Source: Meconema thalassinum
Taxonomy: Eukaryota > Arthropoda > Insecta > Orthoptera > Tettigoniidae
NCBI GenBank assembly: GCA_946902985.2
Contig: OX336397.1
Coordinates: 188,298,813 to 188,362,812 of the forward strand
Length of the DNA stretch: 64,000 nt
Reading direction: 5' to 3'
Both the position numbers and the translations under genes were made by a program. The notes under the pieces are model-generated. The model had not been told where the DNA came from. It did not search any database and saw only the letters and a program-made list of their open reading frames with translations. Shown here in pieces: positions 46,000-58,300 of the stretch (position 1 is the first letter of the stretch; each line of letters opens with the position of its first letter).

Positions 46000-48215
46000 T
46001 AATTCAATGATAGGATGTTTATTATTTAGCGCATGCCAACAAGTTAGATACATGAAATGAGTACGAACATACACAAATATACACAGACAAGAAACATGTT
46101 TCCCGGGAGGAAGATTAATTATATTGCAATGTCCTGTTGGGTGACCCACTGTATGGCTTCCTCTGTTGGTTCCAGAAAGTTATTTGGGCTACCTGTATAG
46201 GAACGTCGCACACATTCACTTACACTATGGGGGATTGTTTGTTGAGAGGCACCACAGTCGCACTCCGGTGATGCAATATATCTCCACTTATCAAGGGCGT
46301 CCAACATCGTCCAAGATTTGTTCTCACCCGCTTCAGAGCGTACGTGATCCACTATGAAGATGTTCACCAGTAAAGATGTTGTGTACGAAACTGTCAGTGG
46401 CAACTTTCCAGCGACTTCTCCATTCTTCTAAAGGATATAATTTCCCATTGGCCAAAGCGACATCATCACGCAGAGATGGTTGATGTAACTTGAGCCTCGA
46501 TATCTTGAGAGCGGTAATATCATCCTGAACAGGCAATCGAGGGTTCATTTCAATCTTCCTGTACTCTCGTATGAGAGCATTTGATCTTCTTAAATCAGGC
46601 GGCATTATACCTGACAGAATTGGAAGCCAATGCAGTGGTGTGGGCTGGATAGTACCAGATATTAACCGCATACTAGCGTTTAGTTGGGTATCAATGAGTC
46701 TTTTATACGAGCTATTTAGCCCAAACTGGTGCATAGTACTCAGCAGAGTAGTAAACCAGTCCCAACGCATAAGATCTTAAATTATTTGCTGAGGAACCCC
46801 ATCATGAACCACACAATTTCTGGAGGATGTTATTTCGTGTTTTGAGCTTTTTGGATAGATTCATAAGATGCTGTTTGCAAGACAGTGTGCGATCAAGTGT
46901 AATGGCCAAATATTTTGGATACCAATTGTGCCGAAGTTCACGATGACAAAAAGGAATGTGAAGTTTAATGATAGCTTGGCGATTGTTCATATGAAAGCTT
47001 GACACTTCTGTTTGGTTTGGGTTAGGATTCAGTCTCAATTTCTTTAAGTATGATTCAAGTGAAATCAGATCTCTTCGTAGCACTTCTTCAGTCATACTAA
47101 GGTCTCGATGTTGAGTGGCTAGTGTTATATCATCAGCATAACAGACTTTTTGAAATGATGTTTCTGGGAGGTCAGAGATACACAAATTGAACAGTAGGGG
47201 AGACAGTACCGATCCTTGAGGTAATCCATTCTTGAGCTTCCCTTCTGTACTCTTACTGTTTCCCATACATACCCGTAATCTTCTGTCGCTGAGTAAGTTA
47301 TTTTTAACCTGCACGATGGTCCTGCAGGGTACCATTCGGAGAAGCTTGTAAATTAATCCTTCCCTCTATACTGTGTCAAATGCTGCTGTATGATCAATGA
47401 ATGTGGCTGAGGTTTTGTTTCTGGAAACCTGCTTCAATGTAGGATGTCAGTGGAGGCACTTGATCGCAGCAGCAGCGGTTTGGCCTGAATCGGGCTCGAT
47501 CAACTGGAATATGCTGAAAGATAGTTGCACTGATTCTGTTGTAGATCAGCCTCTCAAAAAGCTTATAACAGCAACTAAGAAGGACAATTGGTCTATCACT
47601 ACAGGGGTCATCGGCAGGCTTACCGGGTTTCAATATAGAAATCACCTTCGTTTGTTTGAATTCTACTGGGAGATTTCCAGTCTATAGAAGGTCGGTATAA
47701 AACCTTACTAGCCATCTCCTTGCCTTGTTCCCCAAATGGATGAGAAATTCTGGGTGAATGCCATCAAAACCTGGAGCTATATTTGGCTTAACATCATTGA
47801 GAGCATCAGAGATGTCTTGCATTGCAAACGGTTGTGAATAGCTTGATGTGTGTGGTGTTGTTGATTTCAGAGTTTGGAGCTGACGCCGTATGTATTTGGT
47901 ATGCTTCTTATCTGATGGAGTTTGGGAAGTTGTGACGATGCGAGATGCTATTTCATCTGGAGTAACCCCAGGTTGTTGTTTCACCAATGGTGTGCTTCCT
48001 ACTAGTTTTCTGAGGAGTCCCCAAGCTCTTCTAAGGGAATGAGTTAGATCGATATTCTCCACAGTTTCAATCCACCGTTCTCTCCGGGTAGTGTCCAAGC
48101 TGGAAAGAAGTTCATCAGCAATGTCTTCATCACCACTCTCCAGATATTTCTTATAGACAGCGTCAGTCTCAGCCTTCCAACCGGGGATGTATTCTTTTCT
48201 ATAGACTCTAGTGTG
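46000..48215 (-). mobile_element. 5'-truncated LINE (Jockey/CR1-like)
   Basis: On the minus strand, coding sequence runs 48215-46119, then a 3' untranslated stretch with AATAAA near 46015-46025 (minus). There is no endonuclease domain, only its last residues or linker, so the 5' half is missing. Its left (5') boundary at 48215 abuts another repeat. Confidence 0.75.
46119..48215 (-). pseudogene. Jockey/CR1-like reverse transcriptase
   Basis: The frames 48098-47682, 47645-47394, 47335-46802, 46770-46333 and 46403-46119 together give a reverse transcriptase. Visible motifs are NIAPGFDGIHPEFLI (fingers), PIVLLSCCYKLFERLIYNRI, then GLPQGSVLSPLLFNLCISDL (motif B) and VCYADDITLAT (motif C, two Asp). 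The C-terminal domain has a Cys-rich SPECDCGASQQTIPHSVSEC motif, characteristic of this LINE group. At least four frame breaks separate these pieces. The family enzyme performs target-primed reverse transcription; this copy is dead. Confidence 0.85.
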
Positions 48216-48352
48216 TAAGTTTGTAGTTAGTATTAGTTATAGTTTTCATTCCATTTCATCTTTCACTATCACCAAAACCATTAGTGGTCGATAACCAAGA
48301 TGTTAGGCCCCATAAAACAACAATTATCATCATCATCATCATCATCATCATC
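48216..48352 (-). repeat. Retroelement-end motif and ATC microsatellite
   Basis: Minus strand TTGTTTTATGGGGCCTAACATC, with GGTTATCGACCACTAATGG, sits beside a (GAT)n tract (48327-48352 on plus as ATC). A related sequence, TTGTTTTAAGGGGAGGAACT, recurs at 49268-49290 on plus, so it is a dispersed repeat tail. Confidence 0.5.
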
Positions 48353-48610
48353 TATCCAAGCTATCGTATGCCTTCTCTATATCCAGGAACACCATCACCA
48401 AATTCATAGTGTGGAGCTGTCTTACGCTGAAAATCAGGTTCACTGTTGATCTTCCTGGCCTAAATCCATACTGTTCCTCCCTCAACCATTCTTCTACTTC
48501 TCTCCCCACTCTCCTTTCCAGGATATTCTCAAATATCTTCGCAGCATGGCACATCAACGTGATTCCCCTATAGTTCTGGACTATTTTCCTGTTGTCTTTC
48601 TTAAAATTTA
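48353..48610 (-). pseudogene. LINE reverse transcriptase fragment
   Basis: About 85 codons on the minus strand cover the fingers-palm region: EEQYGFRPGRSTVNLIFSV and MVFLDIEKAYDSLD (motif A). It is cut off by the GAT tract. It has a different sequence from the Jockey/CR1-like copy to its left and probably belongs to the same family as the plus-strand fragments at 48628-51117. Confidence 0.75.
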
Positions 48611-48627
48611 TTATAATAGCCTAAGGA

Positions 48628-49210
48628 AATCTACAATAAGAAGATACTGAGTATAGCAGCCAATTTAAGGCATTACAGCATTGTTGTCAGACCAGAAGGT
48701 TTATATGCCTCGGAGACCCTGTGTATGAATAGAACAGGACAAGTCCATCAGCTACTTAAAAGAGAACGCAGACTACTACGGAAGATCTTGGGCAACAGAT
48801 GAGTTGAGGGACATGTTCGACTGAAATCAAATAAAGAAGTATACAGCAAGATGGAACCGATAACAACAGCAATTAGAAAACGAAGATTGCTGTTTTATGG
48901 GCACATCTTCCGTATGAATAATGACCGGCTCACAAAGAATCTGGTTTCTTCTTAAACCGAAGATCTCCAAGTTGAAATGGTTCCAGGAGTGTGAGAAAGA
49001 TATGAGTCAGGTGGGCATTACGGAGGATAAAATCAAAGACAGGAATAGTTTCAGAAGGATGGTGAAAAGCTATCAGGGTTTTATGGTGGAGGCAGAACCC
49101 AGAAGACGCAAGCTGATAGATGGGCTCAAGAGATACTGGCAAGGTGTCAAATCTGGAAGGCGAACAAGACGCAGACCCTGAAATGAGAGTGGTTGTTAAC
49201 AAGCAGGCCA
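48628..49210 (+). pseudogene. LINE C-terminal fragment 1
   Basis: The plus-strand frame shows HYSIVVRPEGLYASETL, KRERRLLRKILGN, IRKRRLLFYGHIFRMNNDRL, the thumb and tail region of a LINE reverse transcriptase. Stops near 48801 and 48954 break it. Orientation is opposite to the adjacent 48353-48610 fragment, so the two were juxtaposed by separate insertion or inversion. Confidence 0.7.
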
Positions 49211-49317
49211 TAGAGGCTCAAGTCGACGGTTAAAAAATAAAAATAATAGAATAGTTCGTTAGCTATTGTTGTTTTAAGGGGAGGAACTACGAGGTCATCT
49301 GCCCCCCCCCCAAAAAA

Positions 49318-49690
49318 AATATAATAAAAATAATTGAAAGAAGACTCTCCTTTTATGGCCATTTAACACGAATGAACTCTGGAAGATTGTCTAATTGAAT
49401 TTCTGCCTACTTTGTGGGAAAGAAAACCAAAGGGATCTGGTTTACAGAGGTGGAAAAAGACCTACAAGAACTGGGGATATCACATGAGCACATCTTGGAA
49501 CGTAACTCTTTGAAGAAGTAGGCTCGGGGAGATACAGAGTTTTCAGCCAAAACCTATAATGAAATCCGGCAAGAAGTGGACCGAAGAACGGAAGGAAGCT
49601 CACCGAAGAAGAATGCGCGAATACTGGTCCAATGTGAAAGAAAGAGGGAAAAGAGAGTTGAAATAATGTGGTCCATAGACGACTGAAACG
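49318..49690 (+). pseudogene. LINE C-terminal fragment 2
   Basis: AGAAGACTCTCCTTTTATGG to the end near 49690 repeats the 3' part of the fragment at 50430-51117 with scattered differences and indels. Non-coding as it stands. Confidence 0.7.
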
Positions 49691-49699
49691 ATTATTTAA

Positions 49700-50429
49700 A
49701 AAAATGAATGCTTTTCAGTCTGTCAATATGATTCTGCCCAACAATTATATTATGTGGGAAGTTCAAATATTTAAACACGTTAACCTGAAAAAAATACAAG
49801 AATTGTATTTATCACTTAACACACAAACAAGGGGAGGTAATTAATTTTGTATGATTGTTTTGATCGTCATGCGATCATCATCACCTAGGCTTAGATAAGG
49901 TACGGCAGATGTGTTTACAACTTGATTAAATTACCAAGATTTTTATAACTTGTGTAACGTGTTGTTGCTTTACGAGATAGTGGTGTCTATATTAACCACA
50001 TGTCATAACGACAGTTTGTGCTTTCAAAGATGCTGATAGTTGAATCCATCAGTCAAATTCCGGAGAATGTTCATGCCGCAGTGCTAGTATTTTCTAAAAT
50101 AAAATATTATATACATAACTACTTCGATGATGATGATGATGATGATGATCTACTTGACGTAATGTGTTGGATAACATTAAAAAAACAAAAAACTAAAATC
50201 ATTAACAATTAAAGTGTAAAAATGAAAAGCTTAAAAATAAAATTATAATAATAAAAGAAATATAAACATTTAAATAACAAACATAACTATAAATAATTAT
50301 GAAAATAATTGTAAAAATCAATATGAAATTACTTAGTTGATTGATGAATTCAATGAAAATATCAAAATTAAATCTATAAGAACATAAATATTCAAACATT
50401 AAAATTGGAGAAACAAAAAATAACAAATG
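49700..50429. other. No gene seen; GAT microsatellite
   Basis: AT-rich sequence; GAT repeat at 50126-50149. Open frames here are low-complexity. Confidence 0.45.
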
Positions 50430-51117
50430 AGTCAGATAGAGAAATTCAAATACCTGGATATTCATGGAGCTTTCGTGTCACGGATTAACAAAATGGAAAT
50501 GGCTTACCATTTAACCAAAAACTTTTACAGACCACAATCAATGTTGTTCAAGGCCAAACTGAGGCATTACGCTACCGTTATATGCCCGGATGCGTTATAT
50601 GCCTGGCAATGAATAAGGAAGGCCTGGCAAAACAACTCGAAGACAAAGAGAGGAAGATTCTGAGAAAGCTCTTGGGCCGGTCAAGGAACGAGGAGAATAT
50701 AGAAGACGACACAATGATGAGCTTTATCTACATGTGGAGAAAATAACGGACATCATTTGCGAAAGAAGACTGTCCTTTTATGGCCATTTAATACGAATGA
50801 ACTCCGGATGATTGTCCAATCGAATCTGTGCCTACTTTGTGGGAAAGAAAACCAAAGAGATCTGGTTTACAGAGGTGGAAAAATACCTACAAAAACTGGG
50901 GATATCACACGAGGACATCTCCTTGAAGAAGAAAATTGGGGAAATACAGAGTTTTCAGCCAAAACCTATATTGAAAGCCGACAAGAAGTAGGCCGAAGAA
51001 TGAAAGGAAGCTCACCGAAGAAGAATGCGCGAACACTGGGCCAATTTGAAAGAATGAGGGAAAAGGCAGTTGAAATAACGTGGTACATAGAAGAACGAAA
51101 CGATTATTAACAAGAAG
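50430..51117 (+). pseudogene. LINE C-terminal fragment 3
   Basis: Frames show EKFKYLDIHGAF, YHLTKNFYRPQSMLFKAKLR, HYATVICPDALYAW and, after frame changes, ERRLSFYGHL-type sequence (50764-50790). It is the longest of three related 3' fragments in this interval and matches 49318-49690 across its last 350 bp. Confidence 0.7.
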
Positions 51118-51324
51118 TTCCGTGATGAACTAAAGAGCCTATTTTTCTTAAAATTTAAGATTCATGCCAATGATTGATCTAAATGGATCTATCTCGAATA
51201 ATGACGAAATTAAGTTGGCAATATCAAAATTTCTAATTAGTTTGAAATATAGTATACCTTGCATAATGTAGCCTTTGGCAGCCCTGGTCATTGAATATAT
51301 TCTTAGATCCATCTCTTACGGTAC

Positions 51325-52150
51325 AGAATACAAAATTTGGTTGAAGTCTAATGGATAAAATGGACGTTACATGCAGTTAGACATTGGATCTAAGAGCGCG
51401 CGTAAGATCATGTTGGCAACAATGTCATGCATGTGTTGATCAGAAATGCTCTGAAATTATATGATCTATTGTTGTGCCAAGTGTGAATGAAATCCATTAG
51501 TTAGTATAGAAGTTACATTCATTTTAAAATTGGACCTATCAGCAGGCTTAGAAACATGTTGGCAGCACTGACGTATATTAGTTACTCCAAATTAATCTAG
51601 AATGCCAGGTACTATACGTGTGCAGAGTTTAGAGCTAATGGCTTACATACTTTCTGATATATTGATATTAGGGAGACAAAATAGACACAGCATTTATTAA
51701 CAGTTGGTAGCCCTGGTTGCTCTTAAGAATACGCAGAGTCATATCTGTTATGGTACACATAGCACATCGGAAATTTGGTTGAAATCTAAATGATAGTATG
51801 GAAGTTACGTGTATTTAAAGTTAGACCTCTCAGCAGGTAGCACTGATGTATATAAGTTACTCCAAATTAATATAGAATGTCAGGTACTATACGTGTGCAT
51901 AGTTCAAAGCTGTCGGCTTGCATGCTTTCTGATATATTGGTATTTGAATAAAAGAAATTGAAAGCATTTATTAAAAGTTGGCAGCCTTGTTGACCCTTAA
52001 GAATACGCTCCGTCATATCTGGTTATGTACACATAGCACATACGAAATTTGGTTGAATTCCAATTGATAGTGCAGAAGTTATATGCATTTAAAAATTTGA
52101 CCTATCAGCAGGCTTAGAATCATTTTGGCAACACTGCCATGTATGGCCTC
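51325..52150. repeat. Imperfect tandem repeat, about 280 bp, three copies
   Basis: ATTTGGTTGAA recurs near 51337, 51774 and 52050; ACC(T)ATCAGCAGG near 51536, 51823 and 52098; CAAATTAATCTAGAATG and its variant near 51590 and 51868; ATACGTGTGCA near 51616 and 51889. Spacing is about 270-290 bp. No coding. Confidence 0.65.
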
Positions 52151-52334
52151 CTGGAAATTAAACTGAAATATTATTATCTATACGCGTGTCAATTTTGAAA
52201 TAGTTCCCATTCATACCGTCCAAGATATCCAACATGAAGCTCAAATTTCAATTGAGATTTTTCAGCAGTTGGTAGCACTGACATCATTTTCAAATATCGC
52301 ATTGAGATATTCAGGTATAGATCTTTATTCCTAC

Positions 52335-52420
52335 CAAATTTTGTTTCGATAGCTGCAGCCGTTCAGGAGTTGATAGGGGGGAACACACACACAGCCAGAC
52401 AGACAGAGGGACAGACAGCA
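52335..52420. repeat. Repeat-element tail with ACAC/AGAC simple sequence
   Basis: ACCAAATTTTGTTTCGATAG, CAGCCGTTCAGGAGTTGATA and then ACACACACACAGCCAGACAG is a tail arrangement common to many insect transposable elements. It continues beyond the BEL insertion at 63790-63812 (AGACAGAGAGACACAC). Confidence 0.6.
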
Positions 52421-52425
52421 GACAT

Positions 52426-55300
52426 TGGGTAGATTATTGGCTAAGGAATAACCCACCCACCAAGGGAAGATGATTAAGAAAAGGAGATGGGTTTCGGACT
52501 GGAGAAAAAGGATAGAAAAATAGGAGGAGAGTCTCACAAAAGTTATAAATTTAACTTTCAATACACTTAGAGGCGGTTGCCACTGAAAATTCGTCCTCGG
52601 ATACCTAAAGTGGGTAAGAGCTTGGTCCAAGCTGACGGGAAACACAGCTAGAAATTGGGCGGTTTGCAAGAGAGTGGCTTTAATGTAATACCTCTCAAGC
52701 ATGTATCTGCCTACTATGGGGAAGCGTGATGGTCTGGCAAGACTAAGAGTAACAAATTTATTGTATGCCTGTTCAAAGAAGTTCGTTTTTTCAAAGTAAT
52801 TCGAAGAATGACAATAATTTGCATCAATTTTGATATTTCCAGGTTTATAATTTGTAAGCTTCCTGAACAGCGACCAAATGCTTCCAAAAAGGATGGTGAT
52901 AGAGGAATTATGTTTTTGGAAATAAATTTGGTAAATGAACCAATAGTTGCATTTGGAAATGGCTAAGCTTTTAACCTGCCAGTAGCCGACTAAAAGTTTA
53001 GGCAAAAAAAAAACCACTTAACTTTTTGAAAACTGACCATAAGATTTTGGAGAGGATCTCCACAAGCAGGTAGCTGGCGTAGCGAGCTGTACTTGCCTTA
53101 CTGGCCAGTTAGAATTAGCTTTTAAAGCTAAGAGAGCTTTTAACAAGATTACCACTAAGAGGCTTTGCTCAAATGCAACAAGTGGTAAAAGCCCTATCAA
53201 TAGGTTTAATGACATTGAGTAAGGAGAGTAAAGGAAGACCGGATCTTGCCTAACCGTTGTGTTTTCGAAATTATGAATCCAAAAACAAATATTTAATTTA
53301 TTTAACAAGGTTAAAGCAGTTGATGCCTTTAACAAACATATATTCAATCTGGTTAACAAATTTTGGGGTCACAGACCTCAGATAGCATTAAACATTTGCG
53401 CCAGGCAATTAACAATTTATGAGGTTTTAAACCTTATATATGCACTAAAATCTTTGTAAGATTTAAAAAGGATAAATGAAGTAATTAAAGTTTAAACATT
53501 AAATTGAGTACAAGGAGTGTACTTTAAGAAATTCTTGAGAGAATGTTCTAGAGAGAGTGACAACTTCGAAAATTACAATAAGAAAAACATGAAGAATAAG
53601 ATAGAAGTTCCTACAACTTCTTATATTTAAGCTGAATTACTTTAATGACAATTATACAAAGGAGGGCAGGTCACTTACTGTGAAACCTGAAGATAAAATC
53701 AACAAGGAAGGTTTTAGACTTCCTGTATTTGGATAGGAATCACGAGCCAAAATGGGCAGTTTCCATTTCGTGAGACCTAGAAATAACTCACTCAAAAATT
53801 GAAAGTATTGTTTTCCCTGATTATAGGGAAGAAACAATGTAAGTTTAAACCGTGTATAAAACACGTGGTTATACAGAGATAAGTTAATGATAAACAAGCA
53901 AAAATGGAAGGGCACTTCGTTATAGTGACACCTTATAGAAAAGTTACAATTTTATTAATATGGTTTGTTAGTAGAAGGTTGAGGAAAGATCATTGGGATT
54001 TAGGATCAATGTTCATGGCCTTATTTAAATGCAACCGGGCGATCGCGACGCGGTAGAAAAGTTGAACAAGCACTGGTTTTCACTATAGTCTGTTGCAAGA
54101 TGAAAAGATCACTGTAGAAACAAGAAAGTTTATGGGAAAAAGAATTATTGCAATGATGAACATAACTGTTTTCACTAGACAGGCAAGAGTCTGTTTCTTG
54201 AGAAAGTTGTAAATTACAATTAAATGCGCCAAGAACATCCAACGGTGGAAGAAAATTCGCTATGGAGCTTTAATTCAGAAGTGAGATTCTTCAATTTTAA
54301 ATAGTATTTTCACAAATGAGTGAAAATTGCATGACGGCAGGACGTGTAGATAAATACAAGATCTGGAAGGTTCCAGAACGGTCTAAGTAGAAGAATGGGG
54401 CCAAAAAATAATCCAACGGTGGAGCGAGCTTAGTATTTTACAGACAGCGGGTATTAGATACTGTAATATCCCTCGTAGTGAGAAGATCTCTCAGTTGAAT
54501 AGCTTAAGAAAGGATACTTTCTATGAATGTTGTCTTAGACAGACAAGGCCTAACATGGCAAATCCCACGAAGAATGATTACCGCCCCACAAGTAATCTCA
54601 CGCTGTCTATAAAATATTCAATAAAAGCATGTAGATAAAATTGATGAAGATGAGGTTAAAACCTTAAGTTTGTACTTATCTTGGTTGCATGTTGAAGGCA
54701 GAGTTCCCCTTGACAATGTTTAATATGCCAACATGGCGTAGAAAGTAGAGTTTGCCTCTTGGTTTGAGGAGACTGGCTCGAGTTGAGCCTTAACTGAGTC
54801 GACGGCCGGCGCACAAGTGAGACCCACTCAGCAGAACGCGAAGGGACCAGGAAAGGTAAAAGAGTGGGGGTAGGAGACAAAAGGAGAACATATAAACATA
54901 GCCAACATTACAACAAAAAATTGATCTTCTCTTGCTGAGCCGGTCTTCAAAGAGTTGATAACAAAGATACTAGCGCAGCATGGTGAGTAAAAAAAGTAGA
55001 CGTAGTTCTCTTGCTCACGGAGAAAATAGCTGGCGATGGTAGCAAATCTGGTGGCCAGATTGAGAAGGAAGTCCTCTTGCACCGGGAAGAATTGAGGAGC
55101 TTCAGAGATTCGCTGCTAGATGACGCTAGGTGGGTCATGGAAGATATATATCTAGAACAGGCTCATAAAAGATATAAGCGAAGTGATCATCACAGAGAAA
55201 ATAGAAGATGACTGTTGGTGTTTGACAAAGAGGAAGGAAGGACCATGCAAAAACATTAAACTTTATATTCTCTCGTACCGTGTATTCCAAGAATACACCA
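52426..55300 (-). repeat. 3' LTR of the BEL element
   Basis: Direct repeat of 60909-63784. It contains an open minus-strand frame (52331-53017) that runs past the LTR boundary; the other LTR has a base indel that breaks it. Confidence 0.95.
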
Positions 55301-55340
55301 TACTGGGAGGGACAAACACCAACAGAGAACAAAGAAGCAG

Positions 55341-58300
55341 TTAAACATTTAAAGGTAATGGAGCGATCAAAGACAGTGGTCTTGTGATCGGACCATTAGT
55401 GGTTAAGATTTTGGCCACCCTGACTCTCCCATCTCTTCCAGGATAACACTCGGTCACTCTACCAGAGATCCATACTAGGGGGGGGGGGGGGGGTGAAACA
55501 TCCCTAACTAAGACCAAGTCCCCCACTTTAATGTCGGGACTGGAAAGAAACCACTTCTGTCTCCGTTGCAAGGAAGTTAAATATTCCAAGTTCCACCTCT
55601 TCCAAAAAGAATTACGGAGGGCTTCAAGTTTACGCCAAACGATAGGTAGATTAGAATCCCTGTAAGAATTGGTAAGAGGAGGAGGGGCAGAAAGAGAAGT
55701 GCCGATAAGGAAGTGACCAGGTGTAAGTGGAAGCAGGTCATCAGGGTCATTGGAAAGCGGAGTTAAAGGGCGAGAATTCACAACCCCTTCAATCAGAAAA
55801 GACAGTGAATTGAATTCTTCGTAAGTCAGAATTCGATTACCTAAGACTTTTCTTAAATGACGTTTAGTGAGCTTTACGCAAGATTCCCACCTACCACCGT
55901 GATGAGGAGCGTAGGGAGGTATAAAGCGACATTTGAAACCCTTTGAATAGGAAAAATCAGAAATTTGTTCCATGGCAGGAGAAGATGTGAGAGCTTTCTT
56001 CCTCAGAGAAGCAGCACCCTGAAAAGTGGAAGCGTTATCAGAGAACATATTTGAAGGAACACCACGCCTAGCAGTGAAGCGAGAGACAGCTGATAAAAAG
56101 TAAGACGTAGAAGCATTCGTTACTAGTTCCAAGTGGATTGCGCCGGTAACCATGCAAACAAATAGAGAAACATAAAGCTTACCAAACAATTTGCGTTTAG
56201 CTTCAGGAGAATTTCGTTGATATTGGAACGGACCCATATAGTCCACGCCAGTTAAAGCAAATGGGCGTATAGGAGAAGAGCGAAAAGAGGGCAGATCGCT
56301 CATTAATTGAGGATTGATTTTAGGTTTCGCTTTGAAACAAGGAATGCACTTATGAATTACAGAAGATACTTCATGAATTCCATTTATGATCCAGTACTTT
56401 TCCCTTAAGAGGCAAAGCAGAGTGCGTGTGCCAACATGCAGATTGCGATAATGAAAGTCACGTATAATTAAGAAAGTTACGTGATGTTTAGAAGGCAAAA
56501 TAACGGGATGCTTTTTGTCCTCAGAGATCAAAGATTGCGAGAGCCTTCCACCTACCCTGAGTAACCCATGGTCATCAAGGAACGGGGCCAAAGCACGAAG
56601 ACGGCTAGATTTGGGAAGATCCCTTTTAGAAGAAAGTAAAGACAATTCAGAAGAAAAGGCTTCTTGCTGTGTCAGTTGTAAAACCTTAATGGTAGCGAGA
56701 TTCAGTTCATGATTGGTAAGGTGTGGTTTAGGGAAAAGAGGTTGGTCAACCACAAGATATTTCCATCTAAGGAGATAGGCGACAATTCGTATTAATTTAT
56801 GAAAAGAAGAATAGCGGGACAACAAGGGATGAGAAGCGTTGGAAACAAGACACGAAGCAGTAGGTAGAGATACTTTGGCGTCAGGCAAGTGAGAGTTTGT
56901 AGCTGGAGGTTTAGAAGGCCATGAAGAAGAGTCTTCGATTAACCATGAGGGCCCATGCCAGTACAACTGGGAAGCTGCCAATTGAGAGGGTAAACAACCA
57001 CGAGAGAAAATATCGGCTGGGTTATCAGCACTGGGCACATGCCTCCATTGACATCCAGAAGAAAGAGTTTGAATTTTGGAAACTCTGTTTGCAACAAAAG
57101 TTTGCCAGTGAGAGGGGTTCTTGGCGATCCAAGAAAGGGTGATCATGGAATCGCTCCAGAGATAGATTTGCGAGAATTCGACTTTTAATACTTCCCGTAA
57201 TTTCTTAACAAGTTCTGCAGCCATGAGTGCAGCGCACAGTTCGAGCCTAGGCAAAGTGATAGTTTTAAGAGGAGCGACCTTCGATTTGGCACAAACAAGG
57301 TTGGAAACTGAAGATCCATAGAATGAACCGTGATAAACTAAATATGCGCAGCAACCGTAAGCTTTTTCGGAACTGTCCGCGAACACATGAAGGAAAAAAA
57401 GATGTATTAGAATGAGAGCTAATTAAGTTCCTCGGAATTTCGATAAGGGAAAGATCCGGCAAAGTGCTGCGAAACGAAAGCCAACGATTAAGAAAAGACA
57501 GAGGGACAGCGTCATCCCATTCACATTTGAGCGACCACAGCTCTTGCATGAAGAGTTTGGCTATAACGATAACTGGGGCAAGGAATTGAAGTGGATCAAA
57601 AATTTTTGCAATTTCAGAGATAATTTGTCTTTTTGTGTTAGGAAGCTCTTCTGCGAGCGAAACTTTGTAGATGAGAGTGTCAGTGCTAGTGCACCAATGA
57701 ACTCCTAGAGTTTTTATGGATTCGGAGTTTCCACAAATTTCGACAGAAGAAGGATCTACATCTTTGATGGGAAACTGGGCGAGAAACTCAGGGGAGTTGG
57801 AATTCCACTTGTGGAGTGGGAAACCTCCGTTCCTTAGCAATGCTTGAAGTTCTAACGACATAAAAGAAGCTTCCTCCAAAGTGGGGAAGGACTGCAAATA
57901 ATCGTCAACATAGAATTACGTAGTTAGTGCTTCAGAGGCTTGGGATTAAATAAATGACCATCTTGTGAGGCTAGCAAGTGTAGTGATCGGATAGCAAGGA
58001 AAGCAGAGGGTTTCAAGCCATAAGTAACCGTTTTTAAGCGAAATACCTTAATAGGCTTGCTGATTTCATCACGCCACAAGATTCTTTGGAGATCTCGTTG
58101 TTCCGGTTGAATTAAAACTTGACGATACATCTGTTTTATATCAGCTATGACAGCTATGGGAAATAATCGAAAGTTTAAGAGTATAACAGATAGATCTGAT
58201 TGAATAGCAGGACCAGAGTAAAGAGTGTCGTTAAGGCTGTTGCCATTAACGTCGGGTGATGAACCATTGAAAACAACTCTGATTTTATCTTTTACAAGAG

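Noticed and set aside
48353..49210. One inverted LINE gene
   Set aside because: The two halves are on opposite strands and do not form a continuous ORF; treated as separate fragments.
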